Shown here: piece after piece, positions 1-6,464 of the stretch
How positions within the stretch are numbered: the stretch's first letter is position 1
Layout of the letters: each line of letters opens with the position of its first letter
Assembly (NCBI GenBank): GCA_900555215.1
Contig: USKR01000076.1
Location: 1 to 6,556, forward strand
Length of the DNA: 6,556 nt
Reading direction: 5' to 3'
DNA from: an uncultured Ruminococcus sp.
GTDB taxonomy: Bacteria > Bacillota > Clostridia > Lachnospirales > Lachnospiraceae
Translations under genes and position numbers: made by a program
Notes under the pieces: model-generated
Seen by the model: the letters and a program-made list of their open reading frames with translations, nothing else
Told to the model about the DNA's origin: nothing
Databases searched by the model: none

Positions 1-2
1 GA

Positions 3-53
3 CCCCTCTGGGGAAAGCTTTCAGAATATTTTGACAAAGGAGGATTTCCATGA
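3..53 (+). CDS. 3' end of an upstream gene (partial, unidentified)
   Basis: Reading frame 3 is open from the window edge and ends with TGA at 51-53, giving the tail PLWGKLSEYFDKGGFP. Its stop overlaps the histidine kinase start codon as ATGA, a common sign of translational coupling inside an operon. The kinase ribosome binding site AAAGGAGG (36-43) would lie inside this tail. Sixteen residues are too few to name a family. A second frame stops at 32-34 (tail TPLGKAFRIF) and cannot be excluded, so the choice of frame rests only on the ATGA geometry. Confidence 0.4.
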   Translation, partial: PLWGKLSEYFDKGGFP

Positions 54-1105
54 AACTCAGGACAAAACTTCTTATTGTTTTTATTTCAGTCATGATCCTG
101 CCGACGATCTTTACCTCTGTGGCAATGCACACCTTTGCGCCGGAACGGGTAAATGAGATCCAGCAGATGTACCTGATGGTGGTGTTTCTGACGACCGGGC
201 TTCTGATCTACTGGATCTACCGGGGCATATCTGTTCCGCTGGCGAAGCTTCAGAAGGCGGCGCGCAATATCCGCGAGGGAAACCTGGATTTTGAGATCCA
301 GCAGGATTCGGATGATGAGATCGGGCAGCTCTGTCAGGATTTTGAGGAGATGCGCCTCCGTCTGAAGGCAAACGCAGAGGAAAAGGTGGCGTTTGACAAG
401 GAAAACAAAGAGCTGATCAGCAATATTTCTCATGATCTGAAGACGCCGATCACAGCTATCAAGGGATATGTGGAAGGTATCATGGACGGGGTCGCGGATA
501 CTCCGGAAAAGATGGACAGATATATCAAGACCATTTATAATAAGGCTAATGAGATGGACCTTCTCATTAATGAGCTGACTCTGTATTCCAAGATTGATAC
601 GAACAGGATCCCGTACAATTTTACAACGATTTCCGCGAAAGGATATTTCGAGGACTGTGCGGAGGACCTTCGCATGGAATTAGAGGCAAAGGGCGTGGAA
701 TTCTCTTACCGGAACTGGATGGAGGAGGATTGCAAGGTGATCGTAGACCCTGAGCAGCTCAGGAGAGTTATCAACAACATCGTATCTAACTCGCTGAAAT
801 ATGTGGATAAGCCGCAGACGTGGATCACGATGGAGGTTAAGGATGTGGGAGACTTCATCCAGGTCGAGATGGGTGATAACGGGAAAGGGATCGCGGCAAA
901 GGATCTGCCTTATATTTTTGACAGATTTTACCGAACGGATGCATCGCGGAATTCTTCAAAGGGAGGAAGCGGCATCGGGCTTTCCATTGTCAAGAAGATC
1001 GTGGAGGAACACGGGGGGAATATCTGGGCGACCAGTGAAGAGGGCACTGGCACCACAATGTATTTTGTGATCAGAAAATATCAGGAGGTACCGATCGATG
1101 AGTAA
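50..1105 (+). CDS. Sensor histidine kinase (HAMP, HisKA, HATPase_c)
   Basis: Membrane-bound sensor kinase of 351 residues that should autophosphorylate on a histidine and pass the phosphate to the response regulator encoded next. Two membrane segments are visible, at about residues 5-25 and 40-58. They bracket only about 15 external residues, so this is a short-loop sensor probably detecting a membrane or intramembrane signal rather than a bulky ligand. A HAMP linker follows (about 60-108). The H-box SHDLKTP puts the phospho-acceptor at H128, and the N-box NNIVSNSLKY lies near 242-251. The ATP lid motifs are DNGKG (276-280), FDRFYR (290-295) and GSGIGL (306-311). All catalytic boxes are intact. 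The start is supported by AAAGGAGG at 36-43. It overlaps the downstream regulator by 8 bases. The stimulus cannot be told from sequence; VanS-like or bacitracin-type envelope sensors are the general look-alikes. Confidence 0.95.
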   Translation: MKLRTKLLIVFISVMILPTIFTSVAMHTFAPERVNEIQQMYLMVVFLTTGLLIYWIYRGISVPLAKLQKAARNIREGNLDFEIQQDSDDEIGQLCQDFEEMRLRLKANAEEKVAFDKENKELISNISHDLKTPITAIKGYVEGIMDGVADTPEKMDRYIKTIYNKANEMDLLINELTLYSKIDTNRIPYNFTTISAKGYFEDCAEDLRMELEAKGVEFSYRNWMEEDCKVIVDPEQLRRVINNIVSNSLKYVDKPQTWITMEVKDVGDFIQVEMGDNGKGIAAKDLPYIFDRFYRTDASRNSSKGGSGIGLSIVKKIVEEHGGNIWATSEEGTGTTMYFVIRKYQEVPIDE

Positions 1106-1790
1106 GCGTATTTTGATCGTGGAAGACGAAGAGAGCATTGCGGATCTGGAGAAAGATTATCTGGAGCTGAGTAATTTTGAGGTGGAAGTCGCCAATGATG
1201 GGGAGACCGGACTTAAAAAAGGGATGGAGGGAGATTTCGACCTGATTATCCTGGATCTGATGCTTCCGGGAGTGGACGGATTTGAAATCTGCCGCCAGAT
1301 CAGGGACAAGAAAAATACTCCGATCATCATGGTGTCGGCGAAGAAAGATGATATTGACAAGATAAGGGGGCTTGGTCTGGGCGCGGACGATTATATGACC
1401 AAGCCGTTTAGCCCGAGCGAGCTGGTTGCCCGGGTGAAGGCGCATCTGGCGCGTTATGAGCGGCTGATCGGGAGCAACGTGGAGGAAAATAAGGTAATCG
1501 AGATCCGCGGGCTGAAGATCGATACTACCGCGCGGCGCGTGTGGGTCGGCGGGGAGGAGAGAAACTTTACGACAAAGGAGTTTGATCTGCTGACGTTCCT
1601 GGCGAGCCATCCGAACCATGTGTATACAAAGGAAGAGCTGTTCAGGGAGATCTGGGATATGGAGTCCATCGGGGATATCGCCACGGTGACTGTTCATATT
1701 AAGAAGATACGTGAGAAAATCGAGTATGACACGTCCCATCCGCAGTATATCGAGACGATCTGGGGTGTGGGCTACCGGTTTAAAGTATGA
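1098..1790 (+). CDS. Response regulator, OmpR/PhoB family
   Basis: DNA-binding response regulator of 230 residues, the expected partner of the kinase it overlaps. The receiver domain (about 1-120) has the acidic pair E9-D10, phospho-acceptor D53 in the context LDLMLPG, the switch residue S80 and the conserved lysine K102 in TKPF. A winged-helix output domain (about 133-230) carries the typical FTTKEFDLLTFLASHP and VTVHIKKIREKI segments and ends with the usual IWGVGYRF. Ribosome binding site AGGAGG at 1083-1088 fits this start. The order kinase-then-regulator is the reverse of the commoner regulator-first layout. No strong hairpin terminator follows immediately; there is only a 3-bp stem before a T7 run at about 1808-1814. 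The target genes are unknown; the ktr operon 322 bases downstream is one candidate by proximity only. Confidence 0.95.
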   Translation: MSKRILIVEDEESIADLEKDYLELSNFEVEVANDGETGLKKGMEGDFDLIILDLMLPGVDGFEICRQIRDKKNTPIIMVSAKKDDIDKIRGLGLGADDYMTKPFSPSELVARVKAHLARYERLIGSNVEENKVIEIRGLKIDTTARRVWVGGEERNFTTKEFDLLTFLASHPNHVYTKEELFREIWDMESIGDIATVTVHIKKIREKIEYDTSHPQYIETIWGVGYRFKV

Positions 1791-1830
1791 CCTATGCAGC
1801 TGCGGGCTTTTTTTCGGGAAAGTTTTGACC

Positions 1831-1947
1831 TCACAGCATGACGGCGATGATCAAAAGCTCGAGCAGGAGAGTGAACACAAGGATCCCGAAGACTGCCCAG
1901 CTGTATTTGGAGTCATTTAAAAGCTGGTTTAACTGATCAGGCAGCAT
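1831..1947 (-). CDS. Possible 38-residue single-span membrane protein
   Basis: A short - strand ORF in the gap between the response regulator and ktrB. It would encode a 17-residue polar start followed by one strongly hydrophobic segment (about residues 18-38) that runs to the end of the protein. No family is recognised. Support is weak: the only Shine-Dalgarno-like match, AGGA, sits 2 bases before the ATG, closer than usual, and no convincing - strand promoter is seen. The start codon lies at the edge of a 10-bp inverted repeat (1937-1965), so translation could be structure-limited. It may be a genuine tiny membrane protein or a chance hydrophobic reading frame. Confidence 0.27.
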   Translation of the reverse strand: MLPDQLNQLLNDSKYSWAVFGILVFTLLLELLIIAVML

Positions 1948-1965
1948 GTTCCTATTGCTGCCTGA
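1937..1965. repeat. 10-bp perfect inverted repeat (hairpin)
   Basis: Arms TCAGGCAGCA (1937-1946) and TGCTGCCTGA (1956-1965) are perfectly complementary around a 9-base loop. No T-run follows on either strand, so it is not a simple terminator. It could be an operator for a dimeric regulator or an RNA hairpin. The sequence CAGGCA of the left arm recurs at 1990-1995 directly before TTTTTT, which would allow an alternative, weaker pairing. Confidence 0.6.
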
Positions 1966-2026
1966 AATCATAATAAAAACTGCAGCAAGCAGGCATTTTT
2001 TAGCTCTTTCTTTACAGCCCCTTCTC

Positions 2027-2055
2027 TTGTCAATCCCTATAGAGAGTGATATATT
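2027..2055 (+). promoter_or_regulatory. Promoter of the ktrB-ktrA operon (extended -10)
   Basis: TTGTCA at 2027-2032, a 17-base spacer, and TATATT at 2050-2055. A TGA directly before the -10 box makes it an extended -10 promoter. Transcription would start near 2062, leaving a leader of about 50 bases with the ribosome binding site AGGAG at 2096-2100. That leader is too short for a c-di-AMP riboswitch. Confidence 0.7.
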
Positions 2056-2112
2056 AGATTGGAAACGACACCTGCGGATGCGGGAAAGTATAAATAGGAG
2101 ATAAAATTTCAT

Positions 2113-3501
2113 ATGGAAGAGCAGAAAAAAAGTGCAAGGCGTGTGCGTCTGAATACGATGCAGCTCATTGCACTTGGATTTTTTGGAGTGATTTTTTTAG
2201 GCGGCGTGCTCCTGTGGCTTCCGTTCAGCAACCAGAAGCCGATTGAATTTATCGACGCGCTCTTTACGTCGGTGACCAGCGTGTGCGTGACCGGGCTCGT
2301 GACGATCGTCCCGGCGGAGCAGTTTACCGTGGTGGGAAAGATCATCCTTGTCATCCTGATCCAGATCGGAGGTCTTGGGATCATTGCATGTATCTCGGCG
2401 TTCTATCTGATGCTGGGGAAACGGATCTCTATGAAGAGAAGGATCACGATCCAGCAGGCTTACGGACTGGACACACTTTCCGGAATGGTCAAATTTATCA
2501 TTCGGATACTGAAAGGCACATTTCTGGTAGAAGGGATAGGAGCGGTCCTGTTTGCTTTTAAGTTTATACCGGAGTATGGAGTTGTCACGGGAATCGGATA
2601 CTCTATATTCCATTCTGTATCGGCATTCTGTAATGCCGGTATTGATATTATCGGAAGCACAAGTTTTCAACAGTATGCATTGTCACCGCTGATCAATTTT
2701 ACGACTATGTTCCTCATTGTGATGGGTGGTCTCGGTTTCCCTGTCTGGCACGATATTGCCACAAATGTGAGGAAAATCGGGAAAGAGAGAAAACGTCCGC
2801 TGAAATGGCTGTTTACCAGGCTGTCTCTTCAGAGCCGGATCGTAATCGTCATGACTATCAGTTTGATCCTCTTCGGAACGCTGTGTTTCTTTATTATTGA
2901 ATTTGAAAATCCGGCAACAATGAAGGATATGAATGTATTCCAGAAGATCATGGCATCTATGTTCCAGTCCGTGACAACGAGGACTGCGGGATATGCCACA
3001 GTATCGCAGGCGGGGCTGGAGGAAAGCTCCAAACTGATCGGATGTATCCTGATGTTTATCGGAGGTTCTCCGGCAGGTACAGCCGGCGGTATCAAGACGA
3101 CCACAGCGGCGATGCTTGTCCTGACAGTGCTCTGTGTACTCAGGAACCGCAGAGATACGGAGTGCTTTGACCGCAAGATCGATACAGAGTCCACCAAATC
3201 GGGCATCACCATCGCGCTGATCACATTCCTGGTACTGTTTACGGGAATCATGGCGCTCACGGTCTTTGAGCCGGGCGTGAATGTACTGGACCTGATGTAC
3301 GAAGCAGCGTCTGCTATGGGTACGGTGGGATTGTCTGCTGACCTGACACCGAGCCTTACGAGGGCAAGCCATATCGTACTGATGCTGATGATGTACATAG
3401 GACGTATCGGACCTCTGACAATGGCTTTGGTATTTGCAGGAAAGAGCGATAAGAGTTCGCAGTTCAGAGAGCTGCCGGAAGAAAAGGTAATGCTCGGATA
3501 A
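2113..3501 (+). CDS. ktrB: Potassium uptake channel subunit, TrkH/KtrB family
   Basis: Integral membrane subunit of a KtrAB-type potassium transporter, 462 residues, matching the family's usual length of about 440-490. It shows the four pore repeats of the superfamily, each with its filter glycine: SVTSVCVTGL (about 53-62, G61), SVSAFCNAGI (168-177, G176), SVTTRTAGY (286-294, G293) and AASAMGTVGL (398-407, G406). The gating intramembrane loop is seen as GGSPAGTAGGIKTTT (317-331). The N-terminus (RVRLNTMQLIALGF) and the conserved arginine in the last helix (YIGRIGPLT, R431) also fit. Start supported by AGGAG at 2096-2100. It is called KtrB rather than TrkH because its partner gene encodes a single-unit RCK protein of KtrA size. 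The gene should share a transcript with ktrA, 78 bases downstream. Confidence 0.93.
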   Translation: MEEQKKSARRVRLNTMQLIALGFFGVIFLGGVLLWLPFSNQKPIEFIDALFTSVTSVCVTGLVTIVPAEQFTVVGKIILVILIQIGGLGIIACISAFYLMLGKRISMKRRITIQQAYGLDTLSGMVKFIIRILKGTFLVEGIGAVLFAFKFIPEYGVVTGIGYSIFHSVSAFCNAGIDIIGSTSFQQYALSPLINFTTMFLIVMGGLGFPVWHDIATNVRKIGKERKRPLKWLFTRLSLQSRIVIVMTISLILFGTLCFFIIEFENPATMKDMNVFQKIMASMFQSVTTRTAGYATVSQAGLEESSKLIGCILMFIGGSPAGTAGGIKTTTAAMLVLTVLCVLRNRRDTECFDRKIDTESTKSGITIALITFLVLFTGIMALTVFEPGVNVLDLMYEAASAMGTVGLSADLTPSLTRASHIVLMLMMYIGRIGPLTMALVFAGKSDKSSQFRELPEEKVMLG

Positions 3502-3520
3502 TCGGTCCGGGGCTCAATGG

Positions 3521-3543
3521 CTGATCAAATATGTATGGATCAG
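3521..3543. repeat. 6-bp inverted repeat in the ktrB-ktrA gap
   Basis: CTGATC (3521-3526) and GATCAG (3538-3543) flank an 11-base AT-rich loop. It lies between the ktrB stop and the ktrA ribosome binding site. There is no T-run, so it is not a terminator. It could affect mRNA processing or stability between the two genes, or be chance. Confidence 0.35.
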
Positions 3544-3579
3544 ATTAATAAAAGCAAAAAACATTTGGAGGAAAAGACA

Positions 3580-4239
3580 ATGGAAAAGCAGTATGCTGTA
3601 CTTGGAATGGGAAGTTTCGGGGAGAGCGTAGCGCTCACGCTGGAAAATATGGGCTGTGACGTTCTGGTAATGGATGACTCTTATGAGAAGATCCAGGATA
3701 TTTCGGACAAAGTCTCTTATGCAATGAAAGCAGATATTTCGGATCCGGATGCACTCCAGGCGCTTGGGGGAAAAAATCTGGACGGTGTTGTTGTAGCGGT
3801 CTCCGAAAATCTTGAGGCAGGTATCATGGCGACCATGCTCTGCAAAGAAATGGGGATCCCGCTTGTTGTTGCAAAAGCAAAGAATAAGCTTCAGGGAGCA
3901 ATCCTTAAGCGGGTCGGAGCGGACCGGATCGTATACCCGGAGATCGAGATGGGAAGCCGGGTGGCAAAGAGTCTCGTATCCAGAGAGTTTATGGACTGGA
4001 TCGAGCTGTCAAATGATTACAGTATGGTTGAGATCGCTGTGCCGGATAAATGGGTAGGGCGGACTCTTGTTGATATAAATGTTCGTGAGCGTCTCGGCAT
4101 TAATGTTGTGGGAATCATCGTCAACGGAAAGATCGATGTGACTCTGGATCCCCAGAAACCGCTGCCTGAAGGCGGGATTCTTATCGTGATCGGCGCTAAT
4201 GACGTACTTGAGAAGTTCGATTCTAAGAAGAAGCTGTAA
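3580..4239 (+). CDS. ktrA: Potassium uptake regulatory subunit, KtrA (RCK_N, RCK_C)
   Basis: Cytosolic regulatory subunit that forms a ring under KtrB and gates it in response to ATP/ADP or NAD(H). The protein is 219 residues, the normal KtrA length, and half the size of the duplicated TrkA. A Rossmann nucleotide-binding fold begins at once with VLGMGSFG (glycines 9, 11 and 14), and its second strand ends in the acidic pair D32-D33. The RCK_C domain occupies about residues 135-215; in Firmicute KtrA proteins this domain binds c-di-AMP, which closes the channel (family knowledge, not shown here). The start at 3580 is chosen because GGAGG at 3567-3571 lies 8 bases upstream and the protein then opens directly with the Rossmann strand. 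An in-frame ATG at 3517 would add 21 polar residues and lacks a good ribosome binding site. Confidence 0.93.
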   Translation: MEKQYAVLGMGSFGESVALTLENMGCDVLVMDDSYEKIQDISDKVSYAMKADISDPDALQALGGKNLDGVVVAVSENLEAGIMATMLCKEMGIPLVVAKAKNKLQGAILKRVGADRIVYPEIEMGSRVAKSLVSREFMDWIELSNDYSMVEIAVPDKWVGRTLVDINVRERLGINVVGIIVNGKIDVTLDPQKPLPEGGILIVIGANDVLEKFDSKKKL

Positions 4240-4266
4240 AAAACAGAGTGCGATCTAATTTTTTTG

Positions 4267-4294
4267 TTGACAATCCGAAATTCTGCGATATAAT
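4267..4294 (+). promoter_or_regulatory. Promoter of the T-box leader and cstA
   Basis: Perfect sigma-A boxes, TTGACA at 4267-4272 and TATAAT at 4289-4294, separated by 16 bases. They start 27 bases after the ktrA stop. Transcription should begin near 4301, just ahead of T-box Stem I. A perfect promoter is typical of genes controlled downstream by attenuation rather than at initiation. Confidence 0.87.
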
Positions 4295-4300
4295 AGAATC

Positions 4301-4604
4301 GAATTGTAAAAGAATACTGCTGAGAACAGGACAGGACTTCCGATGCAGATGTGCTTTCAGAGAGTTCCCGGACGGTGAGAGGGGACAGCACGGCAGCGAA
4401 GCCATCACCTGCGAGCAGTCGGGGCGAAAGCACAGGCGAGTAACCCGGACCGGGATTCCCCCGTTACAGGGAAGCCTGTTAATCCGTATCCTATGCGGAC
4501 GACAGGGCAGAGAGACCGGAAATACCGGTAACAGAAGTGGTATCGCGGAGAAATCTATTTCGTCTTCTGACAGAGTGATCTGTCGGAAGGCGTTTTTTCT
4601 TTTT
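4301..4604 (+). promoter_or_regulatory. T-box riboswitch (tRNA-sensing leader) upstream of cstA
   Basis: A leader RNA that binds a specific tRNA and prevents termination when that tRNA is uncharged. Stem I spans 4317-4418. Its base helix is CTGCT/AGCAG (4317-4321 with 4414-4418), with GAGAA/CGAG bases beside it fitting the K-turn, then a CAGG/CCTG helix (4327-4330, 4408-4411). Its upper helices are GTGCT/AGCAC (4351-4355, 4387-4391) and GTTCCC/GGGGAC (4364-4369, 4381-4386). An AGAGA bulge lies before the apical part, which has GGACGGTGAGA in the loop. The conserved CCGTTA segment is present (about 4461-4466). Stem III is ACCGG/CCGGT (4515-4519, 4525-4529). The T-box itself is at 4531-4548 with a TGGT bulge that would pair with a tRNA 3' ACCA end. 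The antiterminator pairs CAGAAG (4532-4537) with CTTCTG (4564-4569). The specifier is ATC (4404-4406, Ile) because, as in glyQS, it is followed by A and then the lower helix; GCC (4401-4403, Ala) is the alternative. Confidence 0.93.
4562..4604 (+). terminator. T-box attenuator terminator
   Basis: A perfect 13-bp stem (4562-4574 with 4579-4591, including two G-U pairs) with a GTGA loop, followed by GTTTTTTCTTTTT. Its left arm includes CTTCTG, the same bases used by the antiterminator, so the two structures exclude each other. When the tRNA is charged the terminator should form and stop transcription before cstA. Confidence 0.93.
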
Positions 4605-4633
4605 AAGGGAAGTTCAGCGGCTTTTACATTCCG

Positions 4634-4650
4634 GGATGCGGCGGGCATCC
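4634..4650. repeat. 6-bp hairpin between T-box terminator and cstA
   Basis: GGATGC (4634-4639) and GCATCC (4645-4650) flank a 5-base loop in the 90-base segment between the attenuator and the cstA ribosome binding site. No T-run follows. It is too far from the start codon to block translation alone. Possibly an mRNA stability element, or chance. Confidence 0.35.
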
Positions 4651-4695
4651 ATGAAACAAGTCAATGTCTAATTTTACAAAGGAGAGTAGAGGATT

Positions 4696-6375
4696 ATGAA
4701 CACATTAGTAATCGTACTGATCGCCGCCGTATGTCTGATCACAGCATATGTGCTGTACGGACGCTGGCTGGCAAAGAAATGGGGAATCGATCCGAAGGCA
4801 AAGACTCCGGCAGTACTGCATAATGACGGACAGGATTATGTGCCCACGGACGGCTGGACTGTATTTGCGCATCAGTTTTCATCCATCGCGGGCGCAGGAC
4901 CAGTCACCGGAGCAATCCAGGCGGCTGCATTCGGCTGGCTCCCGGTCCTTCTGTGGATCATTCTCGGAGGTATATTTTTCGGGGCGGTGACAGACTTTGG
5001 AGCGCTGTATGCCAGTGTGAAAAATGACGGAAAGTCCATGGGGCTTCTGATCGAGAAATATATCGGAAAGGCGGGCAGAAAGCTGTTTCTCGGCTTTTGC
5101 TGGCTTTTCTGCCTGATTGTTATCGCAGCGTTTGCCGACATGGTGGCAGATACATTTAACGCATATACAGTGACAGACGGCGTGCAGACGCTTTCCGAAA
5201 ATGCGGCAGTAAACGGTGCGGCAGGAAGTATTTCGCTGTTTTTTATCCTGTTTGCAGTTGTGTTCGGCGTGGTGCAGCATAAGGTGAAATTGACCGGATG
5301 GAAAGAAGTTGTGTTCGGGCTTGTGTGCACGGTTCTGGCTTTTGTATGTGGTATGAATTTCCCGGTGATACTGGGCAAGGATATGTGGGTTTACATTGCA
5401 TTTATCTATATTTTCCTTGCGGCGGTGCTCCCGATGTGGTTCGTGATGCAGCCGAGGGATTACATGTCCACGTTTATGTTTGTCGGAATGATCGCCGGCG
5501 CGGTGCTGGGGCTTATTTTTGCCCATCCGTCCATGAATCTTCCGGCATTTACAGGATTCCGGAATGAGAGTCTGGGAACTCTGTTCCCGATCCTGTTCGT
5601 AACAGTCGCATGCGGCGCGGTATCCGGATTCCACAGTCTGGTATCCTCCGGGACCTCATCCAAGACAATCTCAAATGAAAAGGATATGCTGAAAGTCGGA
5701 TATGGAGCTATGGTACTGGAAAGCCTTCTTGCCGTTATCGCGCTCTGCGTGGCGGGAGCAGCGGCCGGAGCGGACGGAACGGCGGCGGTGGGGACGCCGT
5801 TCCAGATCTTCTCTTCGGGAGTTGCGGGATTCCTGGAGATGTTCGGCATTCCGGTCTATGTGGCACAGAGCTTTATGACGATGTGCGTGTCTGCTCTGGC
5901 ATTTACGACACTGGATTCGGTTGCCCGTATCGGACGTATGTCCTTCCAGGAACTGTTCAGCGTGGATGATATGGATCATGCCGAGGGCTGGAGAAAAGTC
6001 CTGTGCAACAAATATTTCGCGACTGTCATCACTCTGGTGTTCGGCTATATTCTGACTCAGGTGGGATATTCCAATATCTGGCCGCTGTTCGGAAGCGCCA
6101 ACCAGCTGCTGAGCGCGCTTGTGCTGATCACGCTGTGCGTATTCCTGAAAGTGACGGGAAGGACAATGAAGACACTGGTCCCTCCGTTCGTGATCATGCT
6201 GATCGTGACATTTACCGCGCTTGTGCAGAGATTTATCTCACTGGTCAGAGCATTTTCAACCGGGACAGGCGTGTTCATGGTTGAAGGGCTGCAGCTCATC
6301 GTGGCTGTACTTCTGATGATCCTGGGCGTGACGATCGTAGTTACGTCGGGAAAAGAGCTTGTGAGGAAAATTTAG
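4696..6375 (+). CDS. cstA: CstA-family transporter (carbon starvation protein A)
   Basis: Polytopic membrane transporter of 559 residues, shorter than E. coli CstA (about 700) and close to the Gram-positive forms. Family members in enterobacteria (CstA, BtsT) have been tied to peptide and pyruvate uptake, so the substrate here is one of these by inference. The family signature is clear: FAHQFSSIAGAGPVTGAIQA (about 57-76), then FGWLPVLLWIILGG and GAVTDFGALYAS with DGKSMG (111-115). FHSLVSSGTSSKTI (312-325, H313) matches the conserved SSGT loop, and the C-terminal part has FTTLDSVARIGR (403-414) and IWPLFGSANQLLS (461-473). There are many hydrophobic spans throughout. The start is supported by AAAGGAG at 4678-4684. 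It is a single-gene unit: a T-box leader precedes it and a terminator follows. Regulation by tRNA charging suggests that it supplies an amino acid, a peptide or an amino-acid precursor. Confidence 0.93.
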   Translation: MNTLVIVLIAAVCLITAYVLYGRWLAKKWGIDPKAKTPAVLHNDGQDYVPTDGWTVFAHQFSSIAGAGPVTGAIQAAAFGWLPVLLWIILGGIFFGAVTDFGALYASVKNDGKSMGLLIEKYIGKAGRKLFLGFCWLFCLIVIAAFADMVADTFNAYTVTDGVQTLSENAAVNGAAGSISLFFILFAVVFGVVQHKVKLTGWKEVVFGLVCTVLAFVCGMNFPVILGKDMWVYIAFIYIFLAAVLPMWFVMQPRDYMSTFMFVGMIAGAVLGLIFAHPSMNLPAFTGFRNESLGTLFPILFVTVACGAVSGFHSLVSSGTSSKTISNEKDMLKVGYGAMVLESLLAVIALCVAGAAAGADGTAAVGTPFQIFSSGVAGFLEMFGIPVYVAQSFMTMCVSALAFTTLDSVARIGRMSFQELFSVDDMDHAEGWRKVLCNKYFATVITLVFGYILTQVGYSNIWPLFGSANQLLSALVLITLCVFLKVTGRTMKTLVPPFVIMLIVTFTALVQRFISLVRAFSTGTGVFMVEGLQLIVAVLLMILGVTIVVTSGKELVRKI

Positions 6376-6390
6376 CTGTTTCTGGCAGAG

Positions 6391-6410
6391 TAAAATTTAT
6401 CGAAATTTTA
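6391..6410. repeat. AT-rich palindrome downstream of cstA
   Basis: TAAAATTT (6391-6398) and AAATTTTA (6403-6410) form a perfect 8-bp inverted repeat around ATCG. It lies 15 bases after the cstA stop and 9 bases before a TTGACA. It is too weak thermally for an effective terminator. It could be a regulator-binding site for the promoter-like boxes that follow. Confidence 0.5.
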
Positions 6411-6419
6411 ACATCTTGC

Positions 6420-6448
6420 TTGACATATAATAAATATAGGTGTAGAGT
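6420..6448 (+). promoter_or_regulatory. Possible promoter between cstA and its terminator
   Basis: TTGACA at 6420-6425, 17 bases, and TAGAGT at 6443-6448 (two mismatches to the -10 consensus). A TATAAT also occurs at 6426-6431 but abuts the -35 box and has no partner upstream. A transcript from here would begin near 6455 and meet the terminator within about 50 bases, and there is no ORF in it. It may be a chance AT-rich match. Confidence 0.35.
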
Positions 6449-6464
6449 TGCTCCCATAAAAAGC

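Noticed and set aside
1797..1817. Terminator right after the response regulator (AGC-TGCGG-GCT then T7)
   Set aside because: Only a 3-bp stem can form; the adjacent GCAGCTGC palindrome leaves no loop. Not enough to call.
2005..2033. - strand promoter for the small ORF (TTGACA complementary to 2028-2033)
   Set aside because: No acceptable -10 box at 16-18 bases; the match arises from the near-palindromic TTGTCAA of the + strand -35 box.
2683..3398. Long - strand ORFs opposite ktrB
   Set aside because: Shadows of the coding strand; composition rich in His/Arg/Cys/Ser with no domain features, while ktrB is clear.
3517..3579. Longer ktrA start at 3517
   Set aside because: It would add 21 polar residues before the Rossmann strand; the GGAGG at 3567-3571 is ideally spaced for 3580, and 219 residues is the normal KtrA length.
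4238..4266. Terminator after ktrA (A6, AGA/TCT, T7)
   Set aside because: Stem is 3 bp with mismatches beyond it; the A and T tracts alone are not convincing.
4651..4671. Six-codon leader peptide (MKQVNV) before cstA
   Set aside because: No ribosome binding site, and regulation is already explained by the T-box.
4248..4823. 191-codon + strand ORF through the T-box leader
   Set aside because: It coincides with the structured leader and terminator and runs into cstA in another frame; no ribosome binding site and no protein-like features.
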